Notes under the pieces: generated by a model
What the model was told of the DNA's origin: nothing
Databases searched by the model: none
Seen by the model: only the letters and a program-made list of their open reading frames with translations
NCBI GenBank assembly: GCA_964498835.1
Contig: CAZCIX010000014.1
Location: forward strand, 1 to 40,729
Reading direction: 5' to 3'
Source: JAGKXB01 sp964498835
Lineage (GTDB): Bacteria > Pseudomonadota > Gammaproteobacteria > Burkholderiales > Burkholderiaceae_D
DNA length: 40,729 nt
Shown: piece after piece, positions 24,128 to 34,200 of the stretch
Layout of the letters: each line of letters opens with the position of its first letter
Numbering within the stretch: the stretch's first letter is position 1
Position numbers and translations under genes: made by a program

Positions 24128-26140
24128 ATGACTTCCATCTCCTCTAACAACAAAATGGCCAATGCGATTCGCGTATTGGCAATGGATGCGGTACAAAAAG
24201 CAAATTCTGGCCACCCCGGTATGCCGATGGGGATGGCGGAAATCGCGGTGGCACTGTGGGCGCGGCATTATCGTCATAATCCGGCTAATCCACGTTGGGT
24301 GAATCGTGATCGTTTTATTGTGTCGAATGGGCATGGCTCGATGCTGCATTATGCGTTGTTGCATTTGAGTGGCTACGATTTGAGCATGGCGGACATTCAG
24401 AATTTCCGCCAAATGCACTCCAAAACGCCTGGCCATCCAGAAGTCGACATCACACCTGGCGTAGAAACCACGACTGGCCCACTAGGACAAGGTTTAACCA
24501 ATGCGGTGGGTATGGCGTTGGCGGAAAGTTTGTTGGCGGCGCAATTCAATCAGCCGGGTTTTGATGTCATTGATCACACCACTTACGCCTTTGTTGGCGA
24601 TGGGTGTTTGATGGAAGGGATTTCGCATGAAGCTTGCTCGTTGGCTGGCACCTTGCGTTTGTCGAAATTGGTGGTGTTGTATGACGATAATGGTATTTCC
24701 ATCGATGGCAAAGTCGATGGCTGGTTCCGTGATGACACGCCGCAACGTTTTGAATCCTATGGCTGGCACGTGGTACGTAATGTCGATGGCCATGATGTTG
24801 ATGCCGTGGATGCAGCCATTGTCCTGGCGCGTCAGTCTGATCGCCCAACTTTAATTTGCTGCAAAACCGTGATTGGCAAAGGCTCACCTAATTTGCAAGG
24901 CGGCGATAAAGTCCATGGTGCTGCCTTGGGTGAAAAAGAAGTGGCTGCGACGCGCGCTGCTTTGGGTTGGAATGAAGCACCGTTTGAGATTCCAGCTGAT
25001 GTGTATGCGGCATGGAGTGCGACTACGCAAGGTCAAGAGAGAGAAGACAATTGGAATACCCTGTTCCAAGCGTATAGCCAACGCCACCCACAATTGGCGC
25101 AGGAGTTATCGCGCCGCATGCAAGGCGAGTTACCCGAGAATTTCCAGCAAACCGTGACCGATTACATTACTGCTTGCGTACAGAAAAAAGAAAACATCGC
25201 CACACGTAAAGCCAGCCAAAATGCGATTCAAGCCTTGGCACCCGTGTTGCCTGAATTTTTAGGCGGTTCAGCTGATTTGACTGGCTCCAATTTAACTAAC
25301 TGGAAAGAGTGCGTTGCTGTGCGTGCTGGTCAACCTGGCAACCACATCAATTATGGCGTGCGCGAATTTGGCATGAGCGCCATCATGAATGGCGTTGCCT
25401 TGCATGGTGGTTTTATTCCATTTGGCGCGACTTTCTTGACGTTCTCGGATTACAGTCGCAATGCTTTGCGTATGGCTGCATTAATGAAAATCCGTTCGAT
25501 TTTCGTTTTCACGCATGACTCCATTGGCTTGGGTGAAGATGGTCCGACGCACCAATCGATTGAGCACGTGTCCAGTTTGCGTTTGATTCCTAATCTTGAT
25601 AACTGGCGTCCTTGCGATACGGTGGAATCGGCGGTGGCGTGGTCTTCTGCTGTGCAGCGCAAAAATGGCCCAAGCAGCTTGATTTTTTCTCGTCAAAATT
25701 TGCCATATCAAGAGCGTAATCAGGCGCAGATTAATAATATTTATCGCGGTGGGTATGTGTTGCAAGATGCCGATACCACTACCGGCGGAGCGAAAGCAAT
25801 TTTGATCGCAACGGGGTCGGAAGTTGGTTTGGCGATGCAGGCGGCACAAGCCTTAGCACAACAAGGCGTGCCAGTGCGCGTGGTGTCCATGCCATCAACG
25901 GACGTGTTCGATCGTCAGGATGCAGCGTACAAAGCCAGCGTATTGACACCAGGTTTGCCACGTGTGGCGGTAGAAGCGGGCGTCACTGATTTCTGGTACA
26001 AGTACGTTGGCTTGGAAGGCGCGGTGGTGGGGATCGACAGTTTTGGTGAATCAGCGCCAGCGGATGTGTTGTTTAAGCATTTTGGCTTTACCGTGGACAA
26101 AGTGGTTGCTGCCGTAAAGCGTACGCTGGGCGGTGCATAA
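24128..26140 (+). CDS. tkt: Transketolase
   Basis: Thiamine-diphosphate enzyme moving two-carbon ketol units in the pentose phosphate pathway. The 670-residue product fits the family. Seen are SGHPGMPMGMAEIAVALW at the N-terminus, GHGSMLHYALLHL, the thiamine-diphosphate/Mg motif GDGCLMEGISHEA…LVVLYDDNGISIDG (about residues 156–196), and the transketolase signature GEDGPTHQSIEH in the pyrimidine-binding domain. The C-terminal domain ends with DVLFKHFGFTVDKVVAAVK. ATG 24128 is preferred to an upstream in-frame start at 24068, whose extra 20 residues are not family-like. The next gene, gap, starts 52 bases on, so the two are probably one operon linking the pentose phosphate pathway and glycolysis. 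Confidence 0.96.
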   Translation: MTSISSNNKMANAIRVLAMDAVQKANSGHPGMPMGMAEIAVALWARHYRHNPANPRWVNRDRFIVSNGHGSMLHYALLHLSGYDLSMADIQNFRQMHSKTPGHPEVDITPGVETTTGPLGQGLTNAVGMALAESLLAAQFNQPGFDVIDHTTYAFVGDGCLMEGISHEACSLAGTLRLSKLVVLYDDNGISIDGKVDGWFRDDTPQRFESYGWHVVRNVDGHDVDAVDAAIVLARQSDRPTLICCKTVIGKGSPNLQGGDKVHGAALGEKEVAATRAALGWNEAPFEIPADVYAAWSATTQGQEREDNWNTLFQAYSQRHPQLAQELSRRMQGELPENFQQTVTDYITACVQKKENIATRKASQNAIQALAPVLPEFLGGSADLTGSNLTNWKECVAVRAGQPGNHINYGVREFGMSAIMNGVALHGGFIPFGATFLTFSDYSRNALRMAALMKIRSIFVFTHDSIGLGEDGPTHQSIEHVSSLRLIPNLDNWRPCDTVESAVAWSSAVQRKNGPSSLIFSRQNLPYQERNQAQINNIYRGGYVLQDADTTTGGAKAILIATGSEVGLAMQAAQALAQQGVPVRVVSMPSTDVFDRQDAAYKASVLTPGLPRVAVEAGVTDFWYKYVGLEGAVVGIDSFGESAPADVLFKHFGFTVDKVVAAVKRTLGGA

Positions 26141-26191
26141 ATCATAAGTTTAAAGTTTTAGTACTGAATTTTTTTAATCTTAGGAGACATG

Positions 26192-27202
26192 ATGACAATT
26201 CGAGTAGCAATCAATGGTTATGGCCGTATAGGCCGCAATATTTTGCGTGCCCATTACGAAGGTGGAAAAAAACATGACATTCAAATCGTTGCGATTAACG
26301 ATTTAGGCGATGCCAACACCAATGCGCATTTGACCCGTTACGACACTGCGCATGGCAAGTTCCCTGGCACCGTGGCGGTGGAAGGTAATAACATGATCGT
26401 CAATGGCGACGTGATCCGTGTCTTTGCACAGCGCAATCCAGCGGAGATTCCATGGGGTGAGTTGAATGTGGACGTGGTGTTGGAATGCACAGGCTTTTTC
26501 ACTACCAAGGAAAAGGCTTCTGCGCATCTCGCAGGCGGCGCCAAGAAAGTCATTATTTCCGCACCTGGCGGTAAGGATGTCGATGCGACCGTTGTATATG
26601 GCGTTAATCACAATGTATTGAAGGCGAGCGATACCGTTATTTCCAACGCATCTTGCACTACCAACTGCCTGGCACCATTGGTCAAACCATTGAATGACAG
26701 CATCGGCTTGTTAAACGGTTTGATGACCACCGTGCATGCTTACACCAACGATCAAGTCTTGACCGACGTGATGCATGAAGATTTACGCCGCGCGCGTTCC
26801 GCCACTATGAGCATGATTCCTACCAAAACGGGCGCAGCAGCAGCGGTTGGTTTGGTATTGCCTGAGTTGAACGGCAAATTGGATGGCTATGCGATTCGTG
26901 TACCTACCATCAATGTTTCCATCGTTGATTTGTCCTTCATCGCTGCGCGTGATACTAGCGTGGAAGAAATTAACACCCTCATGAAAACCGCCTCCGAAGG
27001 TGCGTTGAAGGGTGTATTGACTTACAACACTGATCCGTTGGTTTCCATTGATTTCAACCACAATCCTGCTTCCAGTAACTTTGATGCGACATTGACCAAA
27101 GTATCTGGTCGCTTGGTGAAAGTATCTTCCTGGTATGACAATGAGTGGGGTTTCTCCAACCGTATGTTGGATACGACGGTGGCGTTGATGTCAGCGAAGT
27201 AA
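26192..27202 (+). CDS. gap: Glyceraldehyde-3-phosphate dehydrogenase, type I
   Basis: Phosphorylating NAD-dependent dehydrogenase of glycolysis/gluconeogenesis. The 336-residue product has the Rossmann motif INGYGRIGRN at the N-terminus and the catalytic signature NASCTTNCLAPL with nucleophile Cys155 and base His182 (TVHAYT). Also present are RRARSATMSMIPTKTGAA and the C-terminal SWYDNEWGFSNRML. ATG 26192 is preferred to the adjacent ATG 26189, because GGAG at 26183–26186 is then 5 bases away instead of 2. It ends 67 bases before the stop of the convergent unknown gene; a strong terminator lies between. Confidence 0.96.
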   Translation: MTIRVAINGYGRIGRNILRAHYEGGKKHDIQIVAINDLGDANTNAHLTRYDTAHGKFPGTVAVEGNNMIVNGDVIRVFAQRNPAEIPWGELNVDVVLECTGFFTTKEKASAHLAGGAKKVIISAPGGKDVDATVVYGVNHNVLKASDTVISNASCTTNCLAPLVKPLNDSIGLLNGLMTTVHAYTNDQVLTDVMHEDLRRARSATMSMIPTKTGAAAAVGLVLPELNGKLDGYAIRVPTINVSIVDLSFIAARDTSVEEINTLMKTASEGALKGVLTYNTDPLVSIDFNHNPASSNFDATLTKVSGRLVKVSSWYDNEWGFSNRMLDTTVALMSAK

Positions 27203-27242
27203 ATAGTAAATATTGAGTAGTAAATAGCAAGTAGCAATAAAC

Positions 27243-27279
27243 ATCATAAAGCGGACTTATAGTCCGCTTTATGATTTTG
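27243..27279 (+). terminator. Strong intrinsic terminator of tkt–gap
   Basis: A perfect 15-bp stem (ATCATAAAGCGGACT at 27243–27257 against 27261–27275) with a 3-base loop TAT is followed by TTTT. The right arm contains the stop codon of the convergent minus-strand gene (27269–27271). A T-run follows only on the + strand, so it should act mainly on gap transcription. Confidence 0.85.
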
Positions 27280-28150
27280 TAATGTTGTCTTTAGCCCAGT
27301 TAAACAAATCTGTCAAAACTTCTTTACTCGCTAAGAATCCTTTGTGAACTGTTGGAGTGCTACTTAGCGTGCTGAAAGATTGCGAAATAGTCAGTGTGTT
27401 GTAGCAATATTCAGCTATTTCGGTAGCAGATTGTCCTTGTTGGAGCATATCCAAGGCATGGCTTAGTTCTTTTCCCCAGGTTATTTCTTGATGAGCGTAG
27501 CGGTAATTATCGTCAATGACTTGCGGAGCAGAAGTGGGGGACTCATTGAGCCCCAACATGCTAAGCAATTTTTCGGGATACGTGCGCTTATCTGGACCGA
27601 GATGATGATGAATTTCTTCATATAACTCTTCACGTGTGCCAATAAAAACAGGGGGGAGCGTATTACTTTTTGAGTTTTCGTTTTTTGGAAGAAATTGTAA
27701 CCAAGACGGATCAATAAGAAATTCATTTCCGTTTTCAGCTAAATAGACAATTAACACATGTTGATGAACGGAGAGTAACTTTCCTGAAGAAGAGCCTTTA
27801 ATCTGGATATTGTCTACGCCCTCCAAGTTTTCTAATAATGCTGCGAGTAAAGTACTTGCTTGTAGGCATACAGGCCCCCTAAATGGATCTTCCTTTGGGA
27901 GCAAGATTTTTAATCCTTCCTTGTGCAGATCAAGGACGGCATTAACTTTATTGAATAACTCTCGTTTGATCGTGATGGGTGAAAATGTGGCTTTGGTTGC
28001 TGGGAAATCAATATTGGCTCTACGAGAATAAGTGCTCAATGATCGAAATGGCATTTCATTACTGAGTGCGTATTTGTGTGTTGTTTGACGTAATAACGGT
28101 GATGCTGTATGAGTAAAAGATCCGACAACATTTTTAGCGCAAGATAGCAT
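27269..28150 (-). CDS. Unknown protein with a transglutaminase-like Cys/His/Asp pattern
   Basis: No named family recognised with certainty. Counting from the longest in-frame start (28183, 304 residues), the block GPVCLQASTLLAALL (Cys106), then HQHVLIVYL (His142), then NGNEFLIDPSW (Asp158) reproduces the order and spacing of a transglutaminase-like core: C, about 36 residues to H, 16 more to D. That fold serves peptidases, deamidases, acyl- and amide-transferases. The ~95 residues before Cys106 are Ser/Thr/Arg-rich with no clear domain. The C-terminal ~140 look helical with no motif I know. Start 28150 (293 residues) is chosen because GGGGA lies 8 bases upstream; 28183 has no ribosome site. 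It stands alone between gap and glnE, with 171–204 bases upstream. Its catalytic role is inferred, not shown. Confidence 0.7.
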   Translation of the reverse strand: MLSCAKNVVGSFTHTASPLLRQTTHKYALSNEMPFRSLSTYSRRANIDFPATKATFSPITIKRELFNKVNAVLDLHKEGLKILLPKEDPFRGPVCLQASTLLAALLENLEGVDNIQIKGSSSGKLLSVHQHVLIVYLAENGNEFLIDPSWLQFLPKNENSKSNTLPPVFIGTREELYEEIHHHLGPDKRTYPEKLLSMLGLNESPTSAPQVIDDNYRYAHQEITWGKELSHALDMLQQGQSATEIAEYCYNTLTISQSFSTLSSTPTVHKGFLASKEVLTDLFNWAKDNITKS

Positions 28151-28354
28151 GATGTATGTCCCCAGCAAAAAAATCCGATCCATTGGATTTTGTAGAAAAT
28201 GGAAAAAATGGCGTTTTAAATTGATTGCAATTCAATAATTAATGGGGAAGAGGAGTAAATGATGATTTTTCATAACTATTGGACAACAATATACCTCGCT
28301 TCTGTGCAAGGCAACTCTTTATGAAAAATTTTTTCTTTTGAAGCGATCAGATAT

Positions 28355-31153
28355 TTAAAAATTTGGGCGAAAAGTTTTATCCCATAACTCTTTGACTGCT
28401 GTTACTTCATCCTCCACACTGGCGATGTCAATTTTTGCGTGCTCTTTTCCTTGCAAACGTAGTTGATGTTGTTGTTTCCTAAAATGACGATACGCATTAG
28501 CTGTTTTTAATGCTAACTCAGTATCAATCAAACCCAGTTCTCCACAGGTCTTTAAGAGTGCGATATTGCCGCTGTTGGCGGTTAATTCGGGATATTGCGC
28601 TGCATGGCGCAAGACTAAAAACTGCACCATAAATTCAATATCAATCATGCCGCCAGCGTCTTGTTTGAGATCAAAATCATTAGCGCGTGTTGGATGTGCG
28701 GCATGCATTTTTTCTCGCATGGCGAGGACTTCTTGTTGCAGTGTTTCCGCTTGTCTAGTTTGGCGCAAGATTTGGATGCGTAATGCTTCAAAGCGCTCGC
28801 CCAATGCTTGATCGCCGGCGCAAAAGCGAGCGCGGCTTAAGGCTTGATGTTCCCATAGCCAGGCGGATTTGGTTTGATAGCGTTCAAATGAAGCCAGGCT
28901 GGATACTAGCAAACCGCTGGCACCGTCGGGTCTTAATGCAATATCGACGTCGAACAAAATGCCGGCCGAGGTGTGGCAAGTCATCCAGGTGATAAAGCGC
29001 TGGGCTAATTTTGCATACAGGGCGGGTGCTTCTTGCTCTTCATCGTCGTATAAAAAAATCACATCGAGATCGGAGGCGTAGCTGAATTCTTTTCCGCCTA
29101 ATTTGCCGTAGGCGATGACGGCAAATTGCGGATCTTCTCGATGTCGTTGCGGCAGGGTGCGCCAGACCGCTTGCAAGGTGGTTTGCACCATGATGTCGGC
29201 TAGCTTGGATAATTCATCGGCTAATTGTTCGACTGTGAGTTTTCCAGCCAGATCTTGCGCCAGCAAACGGAACAATTGCGCATGGTGCATGTCGCGCAGA
29301 ATATCCATTTGGCGCTCGGTATCACCAGGAACGGCATCCAGTTGGTGCTGTAATTCTGTTTGGAACAGTGGCCAGTTTGGCGTGCTGTGATAAATATGAT
29401 CGCCTAGCAATTCGTCTAGCAAAATGGGATGCGTGTTCAAATATTTGGCCGCCCAATCGCTGGCATGCATCATGCGTATTAGGCGCTCTAGCGTGTGGGG
29501 GTATTCAATCAATAAGGACAAATAAGCTGCACGACGGGCGATGGTTTCGAAGAAATCCAGCAATCTGGCTAAGCCAATGTGTGGGTCCAGATTGGTCGCA
29601 GCAGCCGATGTTGATGATATAGGGCTGGTGGATTTAACAAGCAGCGGCAGCGCCAGGTTAATCAGGGTGGTGAGCTTGTTTTTGCTGCTTTCTGGCAGCG
29701 AGAGTAAGCGCGGCGATTGCAGCGTTGCCAGCAAACGTTGACTAGCCGCCGCTGCATCGGTGAAGCCGAGCATGCTTAGCCGTTGGACCATGTCGGCATC
29801 ACACCAGTCGCCGTCGCTGGTTGGTGTGATAGTAGTGCCATCGTTAGTTTTTGTTTCGGATGTTGAAGATGAAACGTTCTTCTCATTTTTATCGCTAAAA
29901 ATGGCATCAAACTGCGCGGCGACAAAAGCGCGTTGCTGGCTTAATGTGGCGAGCAAGGATGCGGTATCTGGCATGCCCATCATCTGCGCGACGCGTAGGC
30001 AACTTTCTGGGTTGCTAGGCAGAGTATGCGTCTGCGCATCGTCCAGGTATTGCAAACGATGTTCTAGATTGCGCAGAAAGGTGTACGCGGTTTGTAATTG
30101 CTCGACGATGACTGGGGCGAGTAATTGTTTTTGCGCCAGTGTGACTAATGTGTCGCGGGTTGAGCGCTGGCGTAGCATACTGTCGCGCCCGCCGCGTATG
30201 AGTTGAAATACTTGAACTAGAAATTCTATTTCACGGATCCCACCGCGCCCCAGTTTGATGTTGTTACTGCGATCTGGATGCAATCTTTCTTGTCGGCTGA
30301 CTTCGGCTCGGATTTGATCATGCATGGTGCGGATGGCATCGATGATGCCAAAATCCAGATAGCGTCGATAAACAAACGGTCGCACGATGGCATCCAAAGC
30401 CGAGATATTGCTGGTTTGTCCGCTAATAGCACGCGCTTTAACCCAGGCATAACGTTCCCATTCTCGGCCTTGTACCAGAAAATATTCTTCCAACATATTG
30501 AAGCTGGCCGCGAGTGGCCCTGACACACCATTTGGCCGCAATGCCATATCAACCCGGAAGGTGAAACCATCTTCGGTGATTTCTGATAGTGCAGCGATCA
30601 GTTTTTTACCTAGCTTGGTGAAGAATTCATGATTGGATAGCGAGCGTTGATCGGGCGTTTCGGTTTGTGTTTCTCCTTCTTCTGGATACAAAAAAATCAA
30701 ATCGATATCGGATGAGACATTTAACTCACCACCACCCAATTTGCCCATGCCCATGACAATGAGCTCTTGCGCTTGTTGGGATTCTTCACCTGTTGGTGTG
30801 CCGTAGAGCGCAATCATTTCCGCATGTAAGGCATCCAAATGTGTGCGTACTGCAAAATCGGCGAATGCGGTCATGGCGTCGACCACTTCGGCTAAATTGG
30901 CTTGTCCGTTTAAATCGCGTACGATGAGCGCTGCTAGTAATAAATGTCGTAGTCGGCGCATGGCGCGTGGCAATGGCAGGCCGTTGTTGGTTTCTTTTGC
31001 TAAAAAATAGGCAAAATCGCAGGAAGCAAGGGATAATCCGGCCAGTTCTGCAACTTGGTTAGCGCGCTCTGTATCCGCATTGATCCAGCGTGTGTAAAAG
31101 TGAGAAGCATCCAGCGGTGACAGTAGCGATGGTGATGGGAGTTGAGATGACAT
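28355..31153 (-). CDS. glnE: Bifunctional glutamine synthetase adenylyltransferase/adenylyl-removing enzyme
   Basis: Controls glutamine synthetase by adding or removing AMP in response to PII signals. The 932-residue product has two nucleotidyltransferase domains. The N-terminal one (deadenylylase) has GKLGGGELNVSSDIDLIF at about 137–154 with Asp149/Asp151. The C-terminal one (adenylylase) has GKLGGKEFSYASDLDVIF at about 683–700 with Asp695/Asp697. Both keep their metal-binding aspartates, so both activities are probably present. RGGIREIEFLVQ and its C-terminal counterpart AGGMIDIEFMVQ follow each domain, as expected. A Ser/Thr-rich linker (SSSTSETKTNDGTTITPTSDG) lies between the halves. It is divergent from the YhdP-family gene. 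Confidence 0.95.
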   Translation of the reverse strand: MSSQLPSPSLLSPLDASHFYTRWINADTERANQVAELAGLSLASCDFAYFLAKETNNGLPLPRAMRRLRHLLLAALIVRDLNGQANLAEVVDAMTAFADFAVRTHLDALHAEMIALYGTPTGEESQQAQELIVMGMGKLGGGELNVSSDIDLIFLYPEEGETQTETPDQRSLSNHEFFTKLGKKLIAALSEITEDGFTFRVDMALRPNGVSGPLAASFNMLEEYFLVQGREWERYAWVKARAISGQTSNISALDAIVRPFVYRRYLDFGIIDAIRTMHDQIRAEVSRQERLHPDRSNNIKLGRGGIREIEFLVQVFQLIRGGRDSMLRQRSTRDTLVTLAQKQLLAPVIVEQLQTAYTFLRNLEHRLQYLDDAQTHTLPSNPESCLRVAQMMGMPDTASLLATLSQQRAFVAAQFDAIFSDKNEKNVSSSTSETKTNDGTTITPTSDGDWCDADMVQRLSMLGFTDAAAASQRLLATLQSPRLLSLPESSKNKLTTLINLALPLLVKSTSPISSTSAAATNLDPHIGLARLLDFFETIARRAAYLSLLIEYPHTLERLIRMMHASDWAAKYLNTHPILLDELLGDHIYHSTPNWPLFQTELQHQLDAVPGDTERQMDILRDMHHAQLFRLLAQDLAGKLTVEQLADELSKLADIMVQTTLQAVWRTLPQRHREDPQFAVIAYGKLGGKEFSYASDLDVIFLYDDEEQEAPALYAKLAQRFITWMTCHTSAGILFDVDIALRPDGASGLLVSSLASFERYQTKSAWLWEHQALSRARFCAGDQALGERFEALRIQILRQTRQAETLQQEVLAMREKMHAAHPTRANDFDLKQDAGGMIDIEFMVQFLVLRHAAQYPELTANSGNIALLKTCGELGLIDTELALKTANAYRHFRKQQHQLRLQGKEHAKIDIASVEDEVTAVKELWDKTFRPNF

Positions 31154-31216
31154 GGTGAATGCGTATGTATGCGTAGAAAGTGGCCGAAATAATTAACCCA
31201 AATTTTCTTTATAGCC

Positions 31217-31257
31217 CGTCGTTCCCGCGGGTTTAGGCGGGAACCCAGCGACTTTTA
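31217..31257. repeat. Partial copy of the dispersed repeat element
   Basis: CGTCGTTCCCGCGGGTTTAG, then GCGGGAACCCAGCGACTTTT, closely matches the left ~40 bases of the element at 19801–19942. GTTCCCGC and GCGGGAAC form a compact hairpin. It lies in the 143-base divergent gap between glnE and the YhdP-family gene. The right half of the element is absent. Confidence 0.7.
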
Positions 31258-31296
31258 ATCTCATGGAACAAACCATTACACAGTGATGCCCTTTTA

Positions 31297-34200
31297 ATGT
31301 CAATCGATCAAACACCACCACCTTCGGTTAATCACGGCAACAGCGAGCGCAATAACGACAGCGCCCCTGATAATCGTTCAGATTGCAAGAAACGTCAGTA
31401 CTGGGCTTCTTTATGTTTTATTTGTACGCCTGTATTCAAAGCATTGTTGTTGGTGGTGTTGACGGGATATTTTTTGTTTTGCGGTCTGTTGTTGAGTGTA
31501 CGTTATTTGGTTTTGCCTAATATCGATCATTACAAAAGCGATATCGAACAAATTAGCAGTCTTGCGTTTGGCCGAGCAGTGTCGATTGCTAAGATTACCG
31601 CTTCTTGGGATGGTTTGCACCCTCGCTTACTGTTGACGAATGTCGTGGTGCGTGACAAGGATGGACGACCAGCATTAACCTTGCCTAGTGTTTTCGCCAG
31701 TTTGGCATGGCGCTCATTGATGGTGGCAGAGCTGCGTTTGAATACTTTGGAAATAAATCAGCCTGACCTGGATGTCAGGCGCGATCCTAGTGGTGCTTTG
31801 TATATCGCAGGATTTCTTATCGATCCCAAGGCGAATGGCAAAGGTTTACCATGGTTGCTTGCACAGCAAGAAATCATTGTCCGGGGCGGGCACTTACGCT
31901 GGACTGATCAGCAGCGCGGTGCGCCAGAATTAAAGTTGGATCAACTCAATTGTGTTTTGCAAAATAAATGGTGGCATCACCGTTTTAGTTGTAAAGCAAC
32001 ACCACCCGCTGCCTTGGCTGGGCCGATTGATGTGCGGGCTGATTTCACGCATTCGCATTTTTCACGCAATGTTTCGAATGTTGCAAAATGGAAAGGGGAG
32101 CTATTTGTCAATTTGCTAAACGCAGATTTGGCGGAGTGGAAAAAATATGGCGATCCCCCGGTTGATTTGCAACAGGGTCAAGGTGGCATGCGAGCGTGGA
32201 TCAAAGTTGAACAGGCCAAAGTGAAGGGCGTGACTGCTGATGTGCAACTGTCACATGTGGCAATGCGTTTTTCTCAGGATATGCCTTGGTTAAATTTGGC
32301 GCATGTGCAAGGTCGTGTGGTGGCTAATGAAGTGCGCCCTATTTTATCAATCAGAAAATTTAATGCGGCCCCTACTGCTTACACTTTATCTTTGAGTGAT
32401 TTTTCCATGCAAACGCAAGAAGGCTTGAGTGTGCCTAGTACCAACATCAATCTCACTTTCTCTGCTCCTGACAAAAATACACTTCAACATCCATATCAAT
32501 ATGTGCCAGAAAAGGTAGACGTGCGTGCCAAATTGCTAGATTTGTCAACCTTGACACAATTGGCGCAGCATTTGCCTTTGTCGGAAGCACAGCGCCAAAT
32601 GCTGCAAAATGCCTCGCCAAACGGCCAATTCAAGGATTTTTCAGTCCAATGGCAGGGGCATTATCCCAGCACGGCGTCGTATAAGTTTCGGGCGCAGTTT
32701 TTGGATTTATCACTTCAGGCACAGGCTGGTGTGCCTGGTTTTGAGCATTTGAGTGGGGTCATCGAGGCACACCAAGGGGGGGGCAGTTTTAATATCGATA
32801 CCACGCAATTTAGTCTGCGTATGCCTACTTATTTTTCCCCTGATTTGCCATCTTTTGATCATGTGAAAGCACAGGGCAAATGGCAATTTGCAGCGCAAGA
32901 CCAGCTATTCTTGCAAATAGAGAAGATGGATCTCGCACAACAAGGTGCGACGGCGAGTCTTGCTGGTAGTTATGTAATGCCACGCAATCACGCATCGGCG
33001 CATGTGCAGCAAGCATCAAACTCACCCCATTCATTGGGGACCGTCCATCTTTTGGCAAAAATTGACAATTTAGATGTGAAAAAGGTGGCGCAATATTTAC
33101 CCTTGCAAACACATCACGAGGTTCGACATTGGTTAAGCACGGCGATGGAAGAGGGCAAGGTGCGTGATGCCGTGATTAAAATTAAAGGTGATTTGGCGCA
33201 CTTCCCATTTTCTGAGCAACATGCGGGTGATGCTGCCAAAAGCGAATTTAAGGTCACGGCGAAAATCGAAAATGGCACCTTGAACTATGAGCCTGGGCAT
33301 TTTGCTAAAGATGGAAAATCGCCGTTATGGCCACAGGCCAAACAAATCAAAGGCCATTTGACAGTTGATCGTGCTCGGTTGGAAGTCAAAGCAGAGTCAG
33401 CTGTGACGCAAGGGATGGCATTGTCGAACGTGAAAGCGGTGATTCCGGACATCTTGTCGCATGATATGCAGCTCAAAATTGAGGGCAGTGCTGCTGGTGC
33501 TTTACAGGGATTTGTGCGCTATGTGAACGTTAGCCCAGTACTGGATTGGATTGATCGCTTTACGGAAGAAACCAAAGCGACTGGCAATGCCAAATTGGCG
33601 TTGGCTTTGCAGCTGCCGTTGGCGCGTCTGTTGGATTCGACGGTCCAGGGAACGTTGCAGTTTGCAAATAATGATGTTTATTTACAAACCAGTATGCCAG
33701 CATTTTCACTTGCTAATGGCAAATTAGAGTTCAATGAAAAAGGTATCAAACTCAATGGGTTGAGTACCAATTTTTTGGGTGGTGCAGTGGCGTTGTCCGG
33801 TGGCAGTCAAAAAGATGGCAGTATCATCATTAAGGCATTGGGCAATGCTTCTTTTGATGGCTTGCGCAAAGCCTATCCTTCTTTGATTAATCAGAGTTTG
33901 GCATCGCGTATTCGCGGTAACGCGCATTATGCGGCAACGTTGAATATCGAAAAACACCATACTGATGTTGCGGTTGAATCGACTTTGCAGGGGCTGGCGT
34001 TGGATTTTCCGGCACCTTTGCGTAAATCTGCGCATGAGAGCATGCCATTGAAATTTCAATTGTCCTCTTTGCCATCATCGGCAACAACATCAACAACTTC
34101 ATCTAACTCTGGTTTTAATCTTGGGCCGAATAAGTCGGCGATTCTACGTGATGAAATCACCTGGTCGTTAGGATCGAATATCGCCGCACGATATCAGCGT

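Noticed and set aside
27200..27240. AGTAAATA-like short repeats after gap
   Set aside because: Imperfect, AT-rich and very short; chance similarity is likely.
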